A stretch of 64,000 bases of DNA from UBA5239 sp031548025 (lineage in GTDB: Bacteria > Verrucomicrobiota > Lentisphaeria > Victivallales > Victivallaceae): contig JAVBRM010000058.1 of assembly GCA_031548025.1 (NCBI GenBank), positions 1-64,000 on the forward strand, written 5' to 3'. A program made the position numbers and the translations under genes. The notes below the pieces were generated by a model that did no database searches, was not told the origin of the DNA, and saw only the letters and a program-made list of their open reading frames with translations. Below, piece after piece: positions 35,324 to 44,806 of this stretch (the stretch's first letter is position 1; every line of letters starts with the position of its first letter).

Positions 35324-36088
35324 ATGGAATCTAAGAAAAGAATAAATTTTACACTCATTGAATTGCTGGTGGTGATAGCGATTATTGCCATCCTCGCGGC
35401 AATGCTGCTGCCGGCCCTGAGCAAAGCCAGGGACAAGGCGCAGATGGCCAAATGCGCCGGACATCTGAAACAGCTCGGCACCGCATTGAATGTTTATGTG
35501 TCGGACTATGATGACAACGTGCCGGACATGAATGCTCCGGGCGACGCCACCAATGCAACCCGGGTATCAACCCGGTTCATCAATCGCACGGATATGTTTG
35601 TGGGATTGGGGAAATTCTGGTCGTCGGGCACTGGCGACTACAGAATCAAACCCACCGGCAGTATCACGAATAACTCCATTTTCTACTGTACCTCCCCCCG
35701 GGATTATGCCAACTCCAGAAAGACAGAGGCAAGCACGTACTATTGGGGTACCAGTACCGACAATATCTATGGCTCCTACACCACGCTTAATGTTTACCGA
35801 ATCCCCGCAGTGGTAAATACTTATAAACTCACCGTTACCAGAGCACAGAACGGCACCGGCAAAATCGCGGACCTGACCGCGGACAATACCCCGTTCGCCT
35901 GGGATTTCTTCGAAGGCACCGATACCGGGCATAAAAACTCCGCGCACTGGCAAGGGGCGAAAGCCCTGTTCAACGTCATGTACTGTGACGGCCGGGTCGT
36001 CCAACACAGCGCCCTCATCTCCACTTATAACCAGGTCAGCACCAAAAATGCCTATCAGGTCGTTATGGAAATCTGGCGGAAAGAATAA
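35324..36088 (+). CDS. Pseudopilin-like protein (module C)
   Basis: A 254-residue protein with prepilin head: MESKKRIN then FTLIELLVVIAIIAILAAML; the -1 residue is Asn. The C-terminal motif is altered: the His (HWQGAKALFNVMYCDG) is 13 residues before the DG instead of 9. AGGAG precedes the start. It lies between the LacI gene and the beta-helix gene. Otherwise very close in its first 35 residues to the other four copies, with divergent soluble domain. Confidence 0.88.
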   Translation: MESKKRINFTLIELLVVIAIIAILAAMLLPALSKARDKAQMAKCAGHLKQLGTALNVYVSDYDDNVPDMNAPGDATNATRVSTRFINRTDMFVGLGKFWSSGTGDYRIKPTGSITNNSIFYCTSPRDYANSRKTEASTYYWGTSTDNIYGSYTTLNVYRIPAVVNTYKLTVTRAQNGTGKIADLTADNTPFAWDFFEGTDTGHKNSAHWQGAKALFNVMYCDGRVVQHSALISTYNQVSTKNAYQVVMEIWRKE

Positions 36089-36126
36089 GAAAATTACGAA
36101 TTACAAATTAAAAACCGAAGGAAATT

Positions 36127-37890
36127 GTGATGAAAAAATTGTTGTTGATACCGTTGTTTTTGCTGGCTCTTGTCCAACTTGGGGCAGAGTCGGTGCCGGT
36201 CGGGAAATATTTGCCGCAGGATGCGAAGCTGGATGGCTCGCAGGACTTGTTGCCTTATCTGCAGAAAGCCGTCGATGAAAACCAGGATGTAGTCCTCACC
36301 GGCAGCAAGGACGCCGCCAAACCGCTGGTCTACGGCATCAAAATCAAGGAAAATAAAAGCGGACTGGTCATCCCTGCCGGGCACACGCTGCGCGGTGAAA
36401 CCGGGGCGGAGCTGAAACGCCTGCCATCCGCCGGCAAGGTCATTGTCACCGGCAAATCCGTACACCTGGCCGGAATCGTCGTCAACGGCAACAAAGCAGC
36501 GCACTGGCCCGAATTCCAGGATCTCGGCAAAACCGATATGGGCATCGTGGCCGGCAGCAACAACCTGATCGAAGACTGTTACATCTACGAGATTCCCGGC
36601 ATCGCCTTCGGCACCTACGCCGACAACAGTACGTTCCGGCGCTGCAAGACCAAAAACGTCGGCTATATCGACGTCAAATTCAAGGCGGATTTCTATCAGG
36701 GCAAATGGGATAAATGGAGCGGTGACGGCTTTTATATCCGCGGCAACAATAATATCGTCATGGACTGCGATTCGGAAGATGCGTTCCGCTGGGATTACAC
36801 CACTTGCCATGAAAACAGCGGCAACACCATGTATATCAATTGTACCGGACGCGACCTCCGTTGGCGCAGCTATGGCTTCATTGATATCGAAGGTTGCGAC
36901 GGACTCGGCTCCACCATGATCAACTGCAAAAGTCCGGACGGTACCATCTCCATCTCCACCAACGGCTCGAAACTGATCAACTGCGAGGCCACCCGGTTCA
37001 ATATCCACAATACCAATCAAGTACTGCTGCTTAACAACCGCACCCTCGGCGGCGGCATGGCCGTCGGCGGCTGGTCGTCCGCCAAGAACAGCCAGGTCAA
37101 AGGCGGCGCCTCACCCATGGTAATCGGCAACGAAATCAACCGTTCCTCGGTTGGCCCCGGAGTCGTGCAAACCGCCGACTGGTCGTTCAGCATTTTCTCC
37201 ACCGACGGCGCCGGGCTGGTAGCCGACAACGTTCTGAATGAGTTCAAAGGCCAGGCCGGTACCGGCCCGGGCATCAAACTTGACAATGTCCCCAACTACG
37301 CCAACGAAGTCAAATACGGCACTTATCAGGCCCCCGCCAGAATACTCGACGACGAGGCCAAAGCCGAAATCGACCAGCAGGTCCGTGCCAAAATGATGGA
37401 ATTCGCCCAGAGCATCCCGAAAATCCTGGCCCGGTTGAAAGTCAAATCCACCGTAGTAGCCTCGACCTTCGCGCCGATCCAAAACAAATTCATCCTCGAC
37501 ACCGACGACAAAGGCATCGCCGAAAAATGGGAAGCCAAACGCCCTGAAAACCTGCGGGACATCCTGATCGGCAAACACTGGGACAGCCAGATCGGCCAAT
37601 ACTCCGGGGTCGCCTGGTATTTCATCGACCTGCCGCTGGACGAAGACCTGCAGCACAACTGCGACGAAGTCTACCTGCTTTTCGGCGGCATCGAGGGAAA
37701 CGCTACCGTCTTCATCAACGGCCAACAAGTCGGCGAGAGCAAAAAGAGAGGCGAATTTATCATTAAAGTGCCGAAAAAAGACCTGTTCTTCATGAACGAA
37801 CGCAAATTGAACAACCTTACCGTCCGCGTCTACCGGCCGAGCGGCATGGGCGGCATTCACGGCCCCGTGGCTGCGGTGTTGACCAAATAA
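36127..37890 (+). CDS. Secreted right-handed beta-helix protein with GH2-type sugar-binding domain (module C)
   Basis: A 587-residue exported protein. Signal peptide about 1-20. Residues about 35-410 show parallel beta-helix repeats with Asn-ladder-like turns (IRGNNNIVMDCDSEDAF, SKLINCEATRFNI), as in polysaccharide lyases and GH28/GH110-type enzymes. Residues about 470-585 form a galactose-binding-like sandwich of the kind found at the start of GH2 enzymes (VFINGQQVGESKK). Catalytic residues cannot be assigned. GAAGGAA precedes the start, 38 nt after the pseudopilin. Confidence 0.82.
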   Translation: MMKKLLLIPLFLLALVQLGAESVPVGKYLPQDAKLDGSQDLLPYLQKAVDENQDVVLTGSKDAAKPLVYGIKIKENKSGLVIPAGHTLRGETGAELKRLPSAGKVIVTGKSVHLAGIVVNGNKAAHWPEFQDLGKTDMGIVAGSNNLIEDCYIYEIPGIAFGTYADNSTFRRCKTKNVGYIDVKFKADFYQGKWDKWSGDGFYIRGNNNIVMDCDSEDAFRWDYTTCHENSGNTMYINCTGRDLRWRSYGFIDIEGCDGLGSTMINCKSPDGTISISTNGSKLINCEATRFNIHNTNQVLLLNNRTLGGGMAVGGWSSAKNSQVKGGASPMVIGNEINRSSVGPGVVQTADWSFSIFSTDGAGLVADNVLNEFKGQAGTGPGIKLDNVPNYANEVKYGTYQAPARILDDEAKAEIDQQVRAKMMEFAQSIPKILARLKVKSTVVASTFAPIQNKFILDTDDKGIAEKWEAKRPENLRDILIGKHWDSQIGQYSGVAWYFIDLPLDEDLQHNCDEVYLLFGGIEGNATVFINGQQVGESKKRGEFIIKVPKKDLFFMNERKLNNLTVRVYRPSGMGGIHGPVAAVLTK

Positions 37891-37925
37891 ATTTATAGTC
37901 CACGAATACTCGATTTGCTGAAATA

Positions 37926-38789
37926 TCAGGACCACTCCGACAGTCCCAATTGCTCGCGCCTCAGCTTGCGGTATTGGGTCGGGGTATAGCCGAGATGGCG
38001 CTTGAACAGCCTGGAAAAGGCGGCCGGATTCTCGGCCCCTTGCTTCCAGGCGATTTCTTCCACAGTGTAGTCGCTGTGAACCAGCAGTTGAGCGGCCCGG
38101 AAAATCCGGCGGTTGTTGCAATATTGCATCAGCGGAGTACCGAACTTGGCGGTGAAAAGATTTGAAAGGTAAGTCGGATTCAGGTGCATGATCGAGGCGA
38201 GATGAGCGAGGGTGATTTCCTGATCCAGGTTCTTTTCGATATAATTCAACAGCTTGATAAACCGGGGGTGTTGACCGCTGGAATTGTGGCTGCCGCCCAG
38301 CATGGTTTCATAAAACGGACGCAGCAACAGGGTTAACGCGGCTTTGGCTTCCAGTTCGCTCAATTCCGGGACCGGATATTTTTTTTGACTGTGGGCGTCC
38401 GGATACCATTTCATGAGATGCTCAAACAGCATCCGGCATTCCTCTCGATTAACAACGGGAAGCTCATAAAGCGGGGTTTCGATATTGAAAATATCCAATT
38501 CGGAATCCATCATGAAAACATTGAAATGGCTCCAATATTTGACCAGCCGTTTGGGGCAGGACACTTCCGTGGCGGCATAGGGGAGAATCAAAAAAATATA
38601 CCCGGGGCGGAGGTGGTATTGGCGTCCATTGTAGATAATATACCCTTCTCCCTCCACGGGAAAATATAAACGGGCAAACGGAATGATCAGACGGACCGGA
38701 TTGATATTCGGAGTCCGCCATTCTTCGTGCAGTTCCTGGAGCCGGGCCACTTCGACGGCGATCCGGGCGTTTTTGATAATATCCAGCAT
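37926..38789 (-). CDS. AraC family transcriptional regulator (module D)
   Basis: A 287-residue AraC regulator: cupin-like N-terminal region (about 25-140, with GYIIYNGRQYHLRPGYIFLI) and C-terminal double helix-turn-helix (about 185-280, ending LFKRHLGYTPTQYRK). The start at 38789 is chosen because AAGGGG is 6 nt upstream; an in-frame extension to 38846 lacks one. It is divergent from the module D operon and shares an inverted-repeat region with it. It converges with the module C beta-helix gene. Confidence 0.9.
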   Translation of the reverse strand: MLDIIKNARIAVEVARLQELHEEWRTPNINPVRLIIPFARLYFPVEGEGYIIYNGRQYHLRPGYIFLILPYAATEVSCPKRLVKYWSHFNVFMMDSELDIFNIETPLYELPVVNREECRMLFEHLMKWYPDAHSQKKYPVPELSELEAKAALTLLLRPFYETMLGGSHNSSGQHPRFIKLLNYIEKNLDQEITLAHLASIMHLNPTYLSNLFTAKFGTPLMQYCNNRRIFRAAQLLVHSDYTVEEIAWKQGAENPAAFSRLFKRHLGYTPTQYRKLRREQLGLSEWS

Positions 38790-38818
38790 ATAACCCCTTA
38801 ATCTGTAAAATGTGTCAA

Positions 38819-38838
38819 CAGTGCTGTATTTTGCACTG
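38819..38838. promoter_or_regulatory. Inverted repeat in the module D divergent promoter region
   Basis: CAGTGC (38819-38824) and GCACTG (38833-38838) with an 8-nt spacer, 20 bp upstream of the -35 of the divergent operon. A plausible AraC-family activator site. Confidence 0.4.
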
Positions 38839-38858
38839 CATTTCACCAGAGAAAACTG

Positions 38859-38887
38859 TTTACAGATTTTACCTTACCATGTATAAT
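38859..38887 (+). promoter_or_regulatory. Putative module D operon promoter
   Basis: TTTACA (38859-38864), 17-nt spacer, TATAAT (38882-38887), 45 nt before the first start codon of the operon. Confidence 0.5.
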
Positions 38888-38932
38888 ATAATATAGCAAG
38901 GAAAAATAAAAACAACTGACAAGGAAAATTCA

Positions 38933-39721
38933 ATGATCAAGCTTCGCGAAAAATTCTGGCTGTGGGGGCAGAGTCCCAACTCCCACATTTCACATAAACT
39001 CCTGCCGTCACGTATGACCGCCCTGGAAGGATGTACTTATTTCGGCATCGACCGCTGCTGCCGGGTGGTTATGTGCAGTCATCCCCGCCCACCGTTCGAC
39101 CAGGAATCGATTGCCATGGAACCGCTCCAAGAAGTGGTCTGGTCGATTGTCGGGGCCTGTGGCACTGTGGAAAACAACAACGGCAAGGGCGATATCGACG
39201 AGGTCATCCGCCAGTCGAATATGTTCGACAACATCACTGGCGGTGTTTTCGACGACTTCTTTGTCAGTCAGGCCCGCCGCGACGCTTTTCCTCCGGATGC
39301 CATGGCCAAAATCCGGCAACAACTGAAAACCGAGGCGAGGCGTCCGCTTGATTTATGGATGGTCGTCTACGCCACCAATCTGGAATTGCCGATTCAGGAA
39401 TATCTTGATCTCTGTGATGTCATCACTTTCTGGACCTGGAAAAGCGAACAACTCGAACAGATGGAGGAAAATTTTGACCGGCTTATTGAAATGACCCCCG
39501 GCAAGCGCCATATTAACGGCTGCTATATGTACGACTACGGCAACAACCGTCCGATGCCGCTTGATATCATGAAAAAGCAGGCGAAAAAATACGAAGAATG
39601 GATGCTTTCCGGCAAATCCGACGGACTGGTTATATGTTCGAACTGCTGTGCCGACGTCGGCCTCGAAACCGTTCCATGGACCCGCGACTGGCTCAAAGAA
39701 CTCGGTCAGGTCGAAGTTTAA
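38933..39721 (+). CDS. Cytoplasmic unknown protein (module D)
   Basis: A 262-residue protein with no signal peptide or membrane helix. The alternation of strands and helices (for example NITGGVFDDFFV, LDLWMVVYATNLELP, DVITFWTW, HINGCYMYDYGN) suggests a TIM barrel, and it has several Cys (about 34, 43, 48) near the front. Family not recognised; other Lentisphaerota probably have it next to DUF4838 genes (inference). It is first of the plus-strand module D operon. An intracellular sugar-processing enzyme is a guess from context. Confidence 0.7.
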   Translation: MIKLREKFWLWGQSPNSHISHKLLPSRMTALEGCTYFGIDRCCRVVMCSHPRPPFDQESIAMEPLQEVVWSIVGACGTVENNNGKGDIDEVIRQSNMFDNITGGVFDDFFVSQARRDAFPPDAMAKIRQQLKTEARRPLDLWMVVYATNLELPIQEYLDLCDVITFWTWKSEQLEQMEENFDRLIEMTPGKRHINGCYMYDYGNNRPMPLDIMKKQAKKYEEWMLSGKSDGLVICSNCCADVGLETVPWTRDWLKELGQVEV

Positions 39722-39736
39722 ATAAGGATGAAAATT

Positions 39737-40852
39737 ATGAGAATACATTTAATCACAGCCATGGTTATCACAGTTCTTTCCTGGATGTTTTCATTAACCG
39801 CCGGAACCTTGCAGGAAGATTTGACAGCCTATCTTTCCGGTGATGATATGAAACCATCGGTTCCGGGCTGCAAAATTCTTAATTCCGTCCGGTTGCGCCC
39901 CGGGAAATTCGGGCAGAGTTTTCTGATCGAACGGCGCACGAAAAACCTTGCCGATCCGGCGGACATAATACTTGGTCAGGACGCCACGCTGAACGGTCCG
40001 GGCAATACGTTGAAACTGCCGGCGGACGGTTTTGCCGCACTTCCGTTGCCGCAGATCAAACCCGGAAACAGCAATTGTCTCTCCTTCGTCTATAGCGGAA
40101 GCGGAAAGATCACGGTAACGCTGGACTCCGGAGCGGGTTCCGTCACCCTTGCCGAGCTCGATGCGACGGCCAATCCACAGCCGGCGGCCATTTCCGTCAT
40201 CCCGAATTTCGGCAATACCACGCTGAAAATCAGCTCGAAACAACCGGTGACACTGGATAATCTGATGTTTGATGCCGGAATACCGTTTGCCAACACTTAT
40301 CATGCCCCCGGCAATGCCCGCAATTCCGACTGGATATCACTTCCGCCCGAGCTTTTTGACCGCACCTCCGGCGCTTTCGTCTGTTGGCTCAAGGCTCCGT
40401 GGCTCCAAGGGTATTCCGATGTTTCCGGAATCGGGATATTGAGCGTCCGCTGGGCCGAAAAAACCGAAGGGAGATTCGGAGCCAACTACCTGAAACGGAT
40501 TACCGTCTGGAACGGAAATCTGTTCGATATCAACAATGCGGCGGCAGTCGAACTCAAGCTCAAGGATATCAAGGCGAAGCCGGTAGACGGTTGGCACCAC
40601 TTTGTCTTCAACTGGAAATTTGACGACGGTAAAATGACGCTGGGAATTATCGTCGACGGAGAACCGCACGCCGAAAAGACATTCTCCCATCAGCTCAATT
40701 CCGAACCCATTGATTTCACCATCGGGTATATGGCCAGCCATTATCTCAACGGACAGATCGACGATATCGCGCTTTTCAAGCGTCCTTTGAGTCTGGATGA
40801 AGTCAGGAAAATATTCTCCGCCGGGCTTCCTCTGCCGGAAGCAATCAAATAA
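39737..40852 (+). CDS. Secreted LamG-like (concanavalin-fold) protein (module D)
   Basis: A 371-residue exported protein. Signal peptide about 1-23 (MRIHLITAMVITVLSWMFSLTAG). About 25-180 are beta-rich; about 190-365 form a LamG/concanavalin-like sandwich, typical in GWHHFVFNWKFDDGKMTLGIIVDGEP and the closing GQIDDIALFKRPLSLDEV. No catalytic motif, so probably a glycan-binding or adhesion protein. Start at 39737 is chosen because AAGGA is 8 nt upstream; the ATG nine bases earlier is too close to it. Confidence 0.78.
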   Translation: MRIHLITAMVITVLSWMFSLTAGTLQEDLTAYLSGDDMKPSVPGCKILNSVRLRPGKFGQSFLIERRTKNLADPADIILGQDATLNGPGNTLKLPADGFAALPLPQIKPGNSNCLSFVYSGSGKITVTLDSGAGSVTLAELDATANPQPAAISVIPNFGNTTLKISSKQPVTLDNLMFDAGIPFANTYHAPGNARNSDWISLPPELFDRTSGAFVCWLKAPWLQGYSDVSGIGILSVRWAEKTEGRFGANYLKRITVWNGNLFDINNAAAVELKLKDIKAKPVDGWHHFVFNWKFDDGKMTLGIIVDGEPHAEKTFSHQLNSEPIDFTIGYMASHYLNGQIDDIALFKRPLSLDEVRKIFSAGLPLPEAIK

Positions 40853-40875
40853 CCGTTAATTAAGGAAACTCGGAA

Positions 40876-43356
40876 ATGCGAAAAATCATTCTCGTTCTGC
40901 TTGTTTTATCCGGGGTACCGGCGATTTTCGCCGCGTCGCTCGAGATTGTCCGAAACGGCAAAAGCGATTACAGCATCGTGATCAATTCCAAGAGCCCTTC
41001 CGGCGTCCGCATGGCCGCGAACGATTTGCAGGAATATATACGAAAGGCGACCGGGGCCAATCTGCCGGTCGTCAGCCGGGAACAACCCGGCGAAGCCCCC
41101 GCTTTCCTGCTCGGTTTCATCCCGGTGGATAAGCCCGAGAATTTTATGGTCAGGACCGCCGGACGCAATATCCATATTTCCGGCTACGACACGGAAGGCC
41201 GGATTTTCGATCCGAACCTGGCCGATGGGGCCAAGGTCGGAACCTGGTACGGAGTCTCCGATTTCCTGGAAAAACAACTCGGGGTCCGCTGGTTCATGCC
41301 GGGAGAACTCGGTGAATATGTCCCCCACCGGGACGTCTGGACGGTACCGGAACTCAATTATACCGAAGCCCCGCGCATGGAATACCGCAGCATGACCCGT
41401 ATCGTACCCTATCCGATCAACGACACACCCAAAGAAAATGTCCGGGCGGCCCAACTGTTCCTGCGGCGCAATCGTGACGGCAACGTTGAACCCTGGTGCG
41501 GATGGCACAGTTGGCGGCATGATTTCCCTGCGAAGAAATACTTTGCCGAACATCCGGAATGGTTCGCCATGGTCGACGGCCGCCGCTCCAGCGACGATCC
41601 CGGCGGCTACGGGCTGAAAATGTGTACCACCAATCCGGAGGCGCTCGATCAGTATGCGAAGAACCTGATCGCCGCCCGCAAAGGCTGGAAACAGCCCTGG
41701 ATGCTGAGTCTCACTCCCAACGACAGCGGAAATTTCTGCGAATGCGAGAAATGCACGGCTCTTGACGACGGCATCCGGCCGGATGGCTCACGCATCATAA
41801 CCACCCGCATCGTAACCTATGCCAACGAGGTTGCCCGGCGCGTCAGGCGCGAGCTGCCGGATCAGAAATTCGGCCTGTTGGCTTATGCCATCTATTATGA
41901 AGGCGTGAGCAAAGTCAAAGTCGATCCGTCCATTACGGTCACGGAGGTGCTCAACGACACCGGAGTGGGCTACTACGACCCGGCCCGGCGGGCCGAACAC
42001 CGGAAAAATCTCAAAGCATGGCGTGAAGTTCTGGAAAAACTTTATTATTATTGCACGCCCGCAGGCATGGGCGGCATGGAATTGCCTTGCCATCAGTTCG
42101 AGAATATCAAGATGCTCTTCGACGATATTTACGCCGCCGGAGTCACCGGTATTGCAATGAACAATGGCACCAGTTTCTCCTCATCCGGCTTGAACAATTA
42201 CTTCTATCTGAAATTTGCCTGGGCGCCGCCGGCGGACCCGGAAAAACTGTATTCGGAGGCCCTGCGCGATTGTTACGGCCCGGTGGGAGCGCCGGTCATG
42301 AGAGAATATACCGCCGAAATTGAAAAACGCCTGGAAAAATTCGCCCTCGCCAAAATGGACGAAGACATCTCCCTCGGCTATATCAAGCGTTATCCCGGCA
42401 TCATCAGGGATATCTATCCCGGACTCGCCGAGGCGTGGCTCCCGAAACTCAAAGAAGCCGCGGCAAAAACCCCCGACCGCGGACAGCAGGCCAGACTCCA
42501 AACCGTCATCGATAATCTCGAATATTGCATGGATACCGTAAAATTGTATCAAATCGCCACTCAACTGATCTCCGCCTCGTCCCCCGATCCCCGGCTGGCC
42601 GCAACCGCCGATAATCTGGCCGCCCACCGGGAGGAGCTTTTGCAAAAACAGAGCACTCTCCCCGGCAGTCTTATCCGGCGCTATTCAGAGAGAACCGAAA
42701 AGATGTTCAAGCTGCCGTTTGACCGCAAAATGTTTGCCGCAATAATCACCGCACAGGCAGCCAAGCGCGCCAACGCGGAACGGGGCGGCACTCCACCGGC
42801 CATTGATGGCAAACTCGACGATGATTTCTGGAAAAAACTGCCGGTCCAACGCATCGACACCGACGGCAACGGAGTGAAACTCGCGGTTGGCGCCGATGTC
42901 AGGATCGCAGTGACGGAAGACGCTCTTTACCTTGGGATTCACTGCGAAGAACCCCTGGCTGATAAAATTGCCGATACCGGCAGGCAGGCCGACAGTCCGG
43001 TCTGGAACGAAAATTGCTTTGACGTCTTTATCGATCCCTCCGGACAGGGCCAGAGTTATTACCAGTTGGTGTTCAATTCACTTGGCACGGCGCGGAGTTT
43101 CAAATACTTTCCGAAGTCGGCGCCATGGGAATCCGGAGCGGAAATCAAAACCTCCCGCGACAAGAATTCCTGGACGGCTGAAGTCAGAATTCCGCTTGCC
43201 TCGTTGACCGCCAAAGCGAATGTGCGCGGTGATATCTGGGGCGTAAATTTCTGCCGCATCCGCCATACCGTGCAACCGGCTGAGTATAGTTGCTGGAGCC
43301 CGACTTTCGGAAGCTTCCATCGTCCTGAACGATTCGGAAAATTGGTCATAAAGTGA
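40876..43356 (+). CDS. Secreted DUF4838 protein with CBM9-like C-terminus (module D)
   Basis: An 826-residue exported protein. Signal peptide about 1-20 (MRKIILVLLVLSGVPAIFAA). GH67-N-like domain about 25-160 (AANDLQEYIRKATGANLPVV), DUF4838 core with CECEKC near residue 287, helical section about 470-620, CBM9-like domain about 640-826 (DALYLGIHCEEPL). It closely follows the LamG-like gene (24 nt) and precedes the pseudopilin (15 nt). Domain plan is the same as the module A copy. Confidence 0.85.
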   Translation: MRKIILVLLVLSGVPAIFAASLEIVRNGKSDYSIVINSKSPSGVRMAANDLQEYIRKATGANLPVVSREQPGEAPAFLLGFIPVDKPENFMVRTAGRNIHISGYDTEGRIFDPNLADGAKVGTWYGVSDFLEKQLGVRWFMPGELGEYVPHRDVWTVPELNYTEAPRMEYRSMTRIVPYPINDTPKENVRAAQLFLRRNRDGNVEPWCGWHSWRHDFPAKKYFAEHPEWFAMVDGRRSSDDPGGYGLKMCTTNPEALDQYAKNLIAARKGWKQPWMLSLTPNDSGNFCECEKCTALDDGIRPDGSRIITTRIVTYANEVARRVRRELPDQKFGLLAYAIYYEGVSKVKVDPSITVTEVLNDTGVGYYDPARRAEHRKNLKAWREVLEKLYYYCTPAGMGGMELPCHQFENIKMLFDDIYAAGVTGIAMNNGTSFSSSGLNNYFYLKFAWAPPADPEKLYSEALRDCYGPVGAPVMREYTAEIEKRLEKFALAKMDEDISLGYIKRYPGIIRDIYPGLAEAWLPKLKEAAAKTPDRGQQARLQTVIDNLEYCMDTVKLYQIATQLISASSPDPRLAATADNLAAHREELLQKQSTLPGSLIRRYSERTEKMFKLPFDRKMFAAIITAQAAKRANAERGGTPPAIDGKLDDDFWKKLPVQRIDTDGNGVKLAVGADVRIAVTEDALYLGIHCEEPLADKIADTGRQADSPVWNENCFDVFIDPSGQGQSYYQLVFNSLGTARSFKYFPKSAPWESGAEIKTSRDKNSWTAEVRIPLASLTAKANVRGDIWGVNFCRIRHTVQPAEYSCWSPTFGSFHRPERFGKLVIK

Positions 43357-43371
43357 AATAGGAGAAAAGTG

Positions 43372-44106
43372 ATGAAGAAAACAATTTTTACCCTCATTGA
43401 ACTCCTGGTGGTGATCGCGATCATCGCAATCCTCGCGGCGATGCTGCTGCCGGCGCTGAGCAAAGCGCGGGAAAAAGCAAAAAGCATTGCCTGTATCAGC
43501 AATCTCAAACAAATAGGATTTGCCCTGCATAATTATTACGGCGATTACGACAGTTATATTCCGGACGCGGGAACGGGAAACGACCGATGGTCGACGCGCC
43601 TCTCGGTTTATCCCTACCCGAATAATTCTTTCCGCACGGCTCCGACGGCGGAAAGGTCTGCCCTCTGGAAGAAAAGCATTTTTGCGTGTCCGTCGGATAA
43701 ACATAAAGATGTCTGCGGCAACTTCTATGCGGCTTGCATTTCTTATGGCATGAACAACATCATCGCTTCTTCGTCGCCCAGTTCCTGGACGAATACGCCA
43801 TGGCCGTTGAAAACATCGCATATTCCCTTTCCAGGCGGTCATCTTTTCGCCGCGGAAATCAAGCCATTTCCATCCTCACCCTGTGCTTCAGGCGGCAGTC
43901 ATTACCTCGCATACTATAAAAGCGTGGCCGATGTTGTCGGCAATATCAGTCCGAATCACAATGTAAGTTCAGCAAATGCCTTGATGATCGACGGCAACGC
44001 CAAGACGGTTCCCATGCAGCTCCTGCAGCCGTCAGACGGGAATCTGACCGGAAGTCATCAGCCATGGAATGTCTACCTCAAAAAAGATGTGGTCCTGCTG
44101 CCGTAA
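43372..44106 (+). CDS. Pseudopilin-like protein (module D)
   Basis: A 244-residue protein beginning MKKTI then FTLIELLVVIAIIAILAAML; the -1 residue is Ile, the most atypical of the five. The C-terminal motif is HNVSSANALMIDG (His 10 residues before DG). It is the last gene of the module D operon. The start is taken at ATG 43372, with GGAGAAAA 5-8 nt upstream; a GTG one codon earlier is possible. Confidence 0.87.
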   Translation: MKKTIFTLIELLVVIAIIAILAAMLLPALSKAREKAKSIACISNLKQIGFALHNYYGDYDSYIPDAGTGNDRWSTRLSVYPYPNNSFRTAPTAERSALWKKSIFACPSDKHKDVCGNFYAACISYGMNNIIASSSPSSWTNTPWPLKTSHIPFPGGHLFAAEIKPFPSSPCASGGSHYLAYYKSVADVVGNISPNHNVSSANALMIDGNAKTVPMQLLQPSDGNLTGSHQPWNVYLKKDVVLLP

Positions 44107-44138
44107 TATTGTTTTTCATAAACTCCTTTTTATGGCAC

Positions 44139-44167
44139 TTGAACTCAATTAGGGGGAGAGGTATATT
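44139..44167 (+). promoter_or_regulatory. Putative promoter of the tandem dedA genes
   Basis: TTGAAC (44139-44144), 17-nt spacer, TATATT (44162-44167), 38 nt before the first dedA start. Confidence 0.5.
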
Positions 44168-44205
44168 AATCTTCTGTGTTAAAATTACAGGATGGTTAAT
44201 GGAGT

Positions 44206-44805
44206 ATGGATTTTTTACATAATGTCGATTGGCAAAGTTTGCTTAATACCTATGGTTATTGGGCTATTTTGCTGGTGACATTTCTGGAAGGCGAAACCAT
44301 CGTTATCATGGCCGGTATGGTGATTGCCGGCGGCAATATGTCTTTTGCGGGGGTGATATGCTGTGCATTGGTCGGCAGTATGTTGAGCGACCAGCTGATG
44401 TTCAGCCTCGGCAAATGGAAGGGCAATGCCATTCTTTCGAAGTTTCCCAGGCTGAACCGCAAAAAGAAAAGGGTTTTGCGGTTGTTGCTGAGATATGACA
44501 CGCTCCTGATCATCGGATTCCGTTTCGTTTACGGAATCCGGAATATTACTCCGATCATCCTGGGAACCAGCCGGATCGGCTTTCGGCGTTTCCTGGTTTT
44601 CAATTTCATCGGGGCGGCCTGCTGGTCTGTGGTGTTCACTGTCGGCGGTTATTATTTCGGGCACGCCATGATCAAAATCTGTGAACTTTTCGGTAAATCC
44701 GTGATCAGTGTCGCGGCTTGCATGGTGGCGCTGTTCCTGGCCGGTTATGCCCTCTTCTGGGTCTGGCGAAGACGGAAATTATCGAAACAGCCCGAGTCGA
44801 CCTGA
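44206..44805 (+). CDS. DedA/SNARE-associated family membrane protein, copy 1
   Basis: A 199-residue inner-membrane protein of the DedA (VTT domain) family, whose members are implicated in lipid flipping and membrane homeostasis. Family marks are the early acidic FLEGETIVIMAGM segment and the RFVYGIRNITPIILG re-entrant motif with two Arg. About four to five hydrophobic segments. The gene is the first of a tandem pair; its stop is followed one base later by the next start. SD is GGAG about 4 nt before ATG. Confidence 0.9.
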   Translation: MDFLHNVDWQSLLNTYGYWAILLVTFLEGETIVIMAGMVIAGGNMSFAGVICCALVGSMLSDQLMFSLGKWKGNAILSKFPRLNRKKKRVLRLLLRYDTLLIIGFRFVYGIRNITPIILGTSRIGFRRFLVFNFIGAACWSVVFTVGGYYFGHAMIKICELFGKSVISVAACMVALFLAGYALFWVWRRRKLSKQPEST

Positions 44806-44806
44806 T

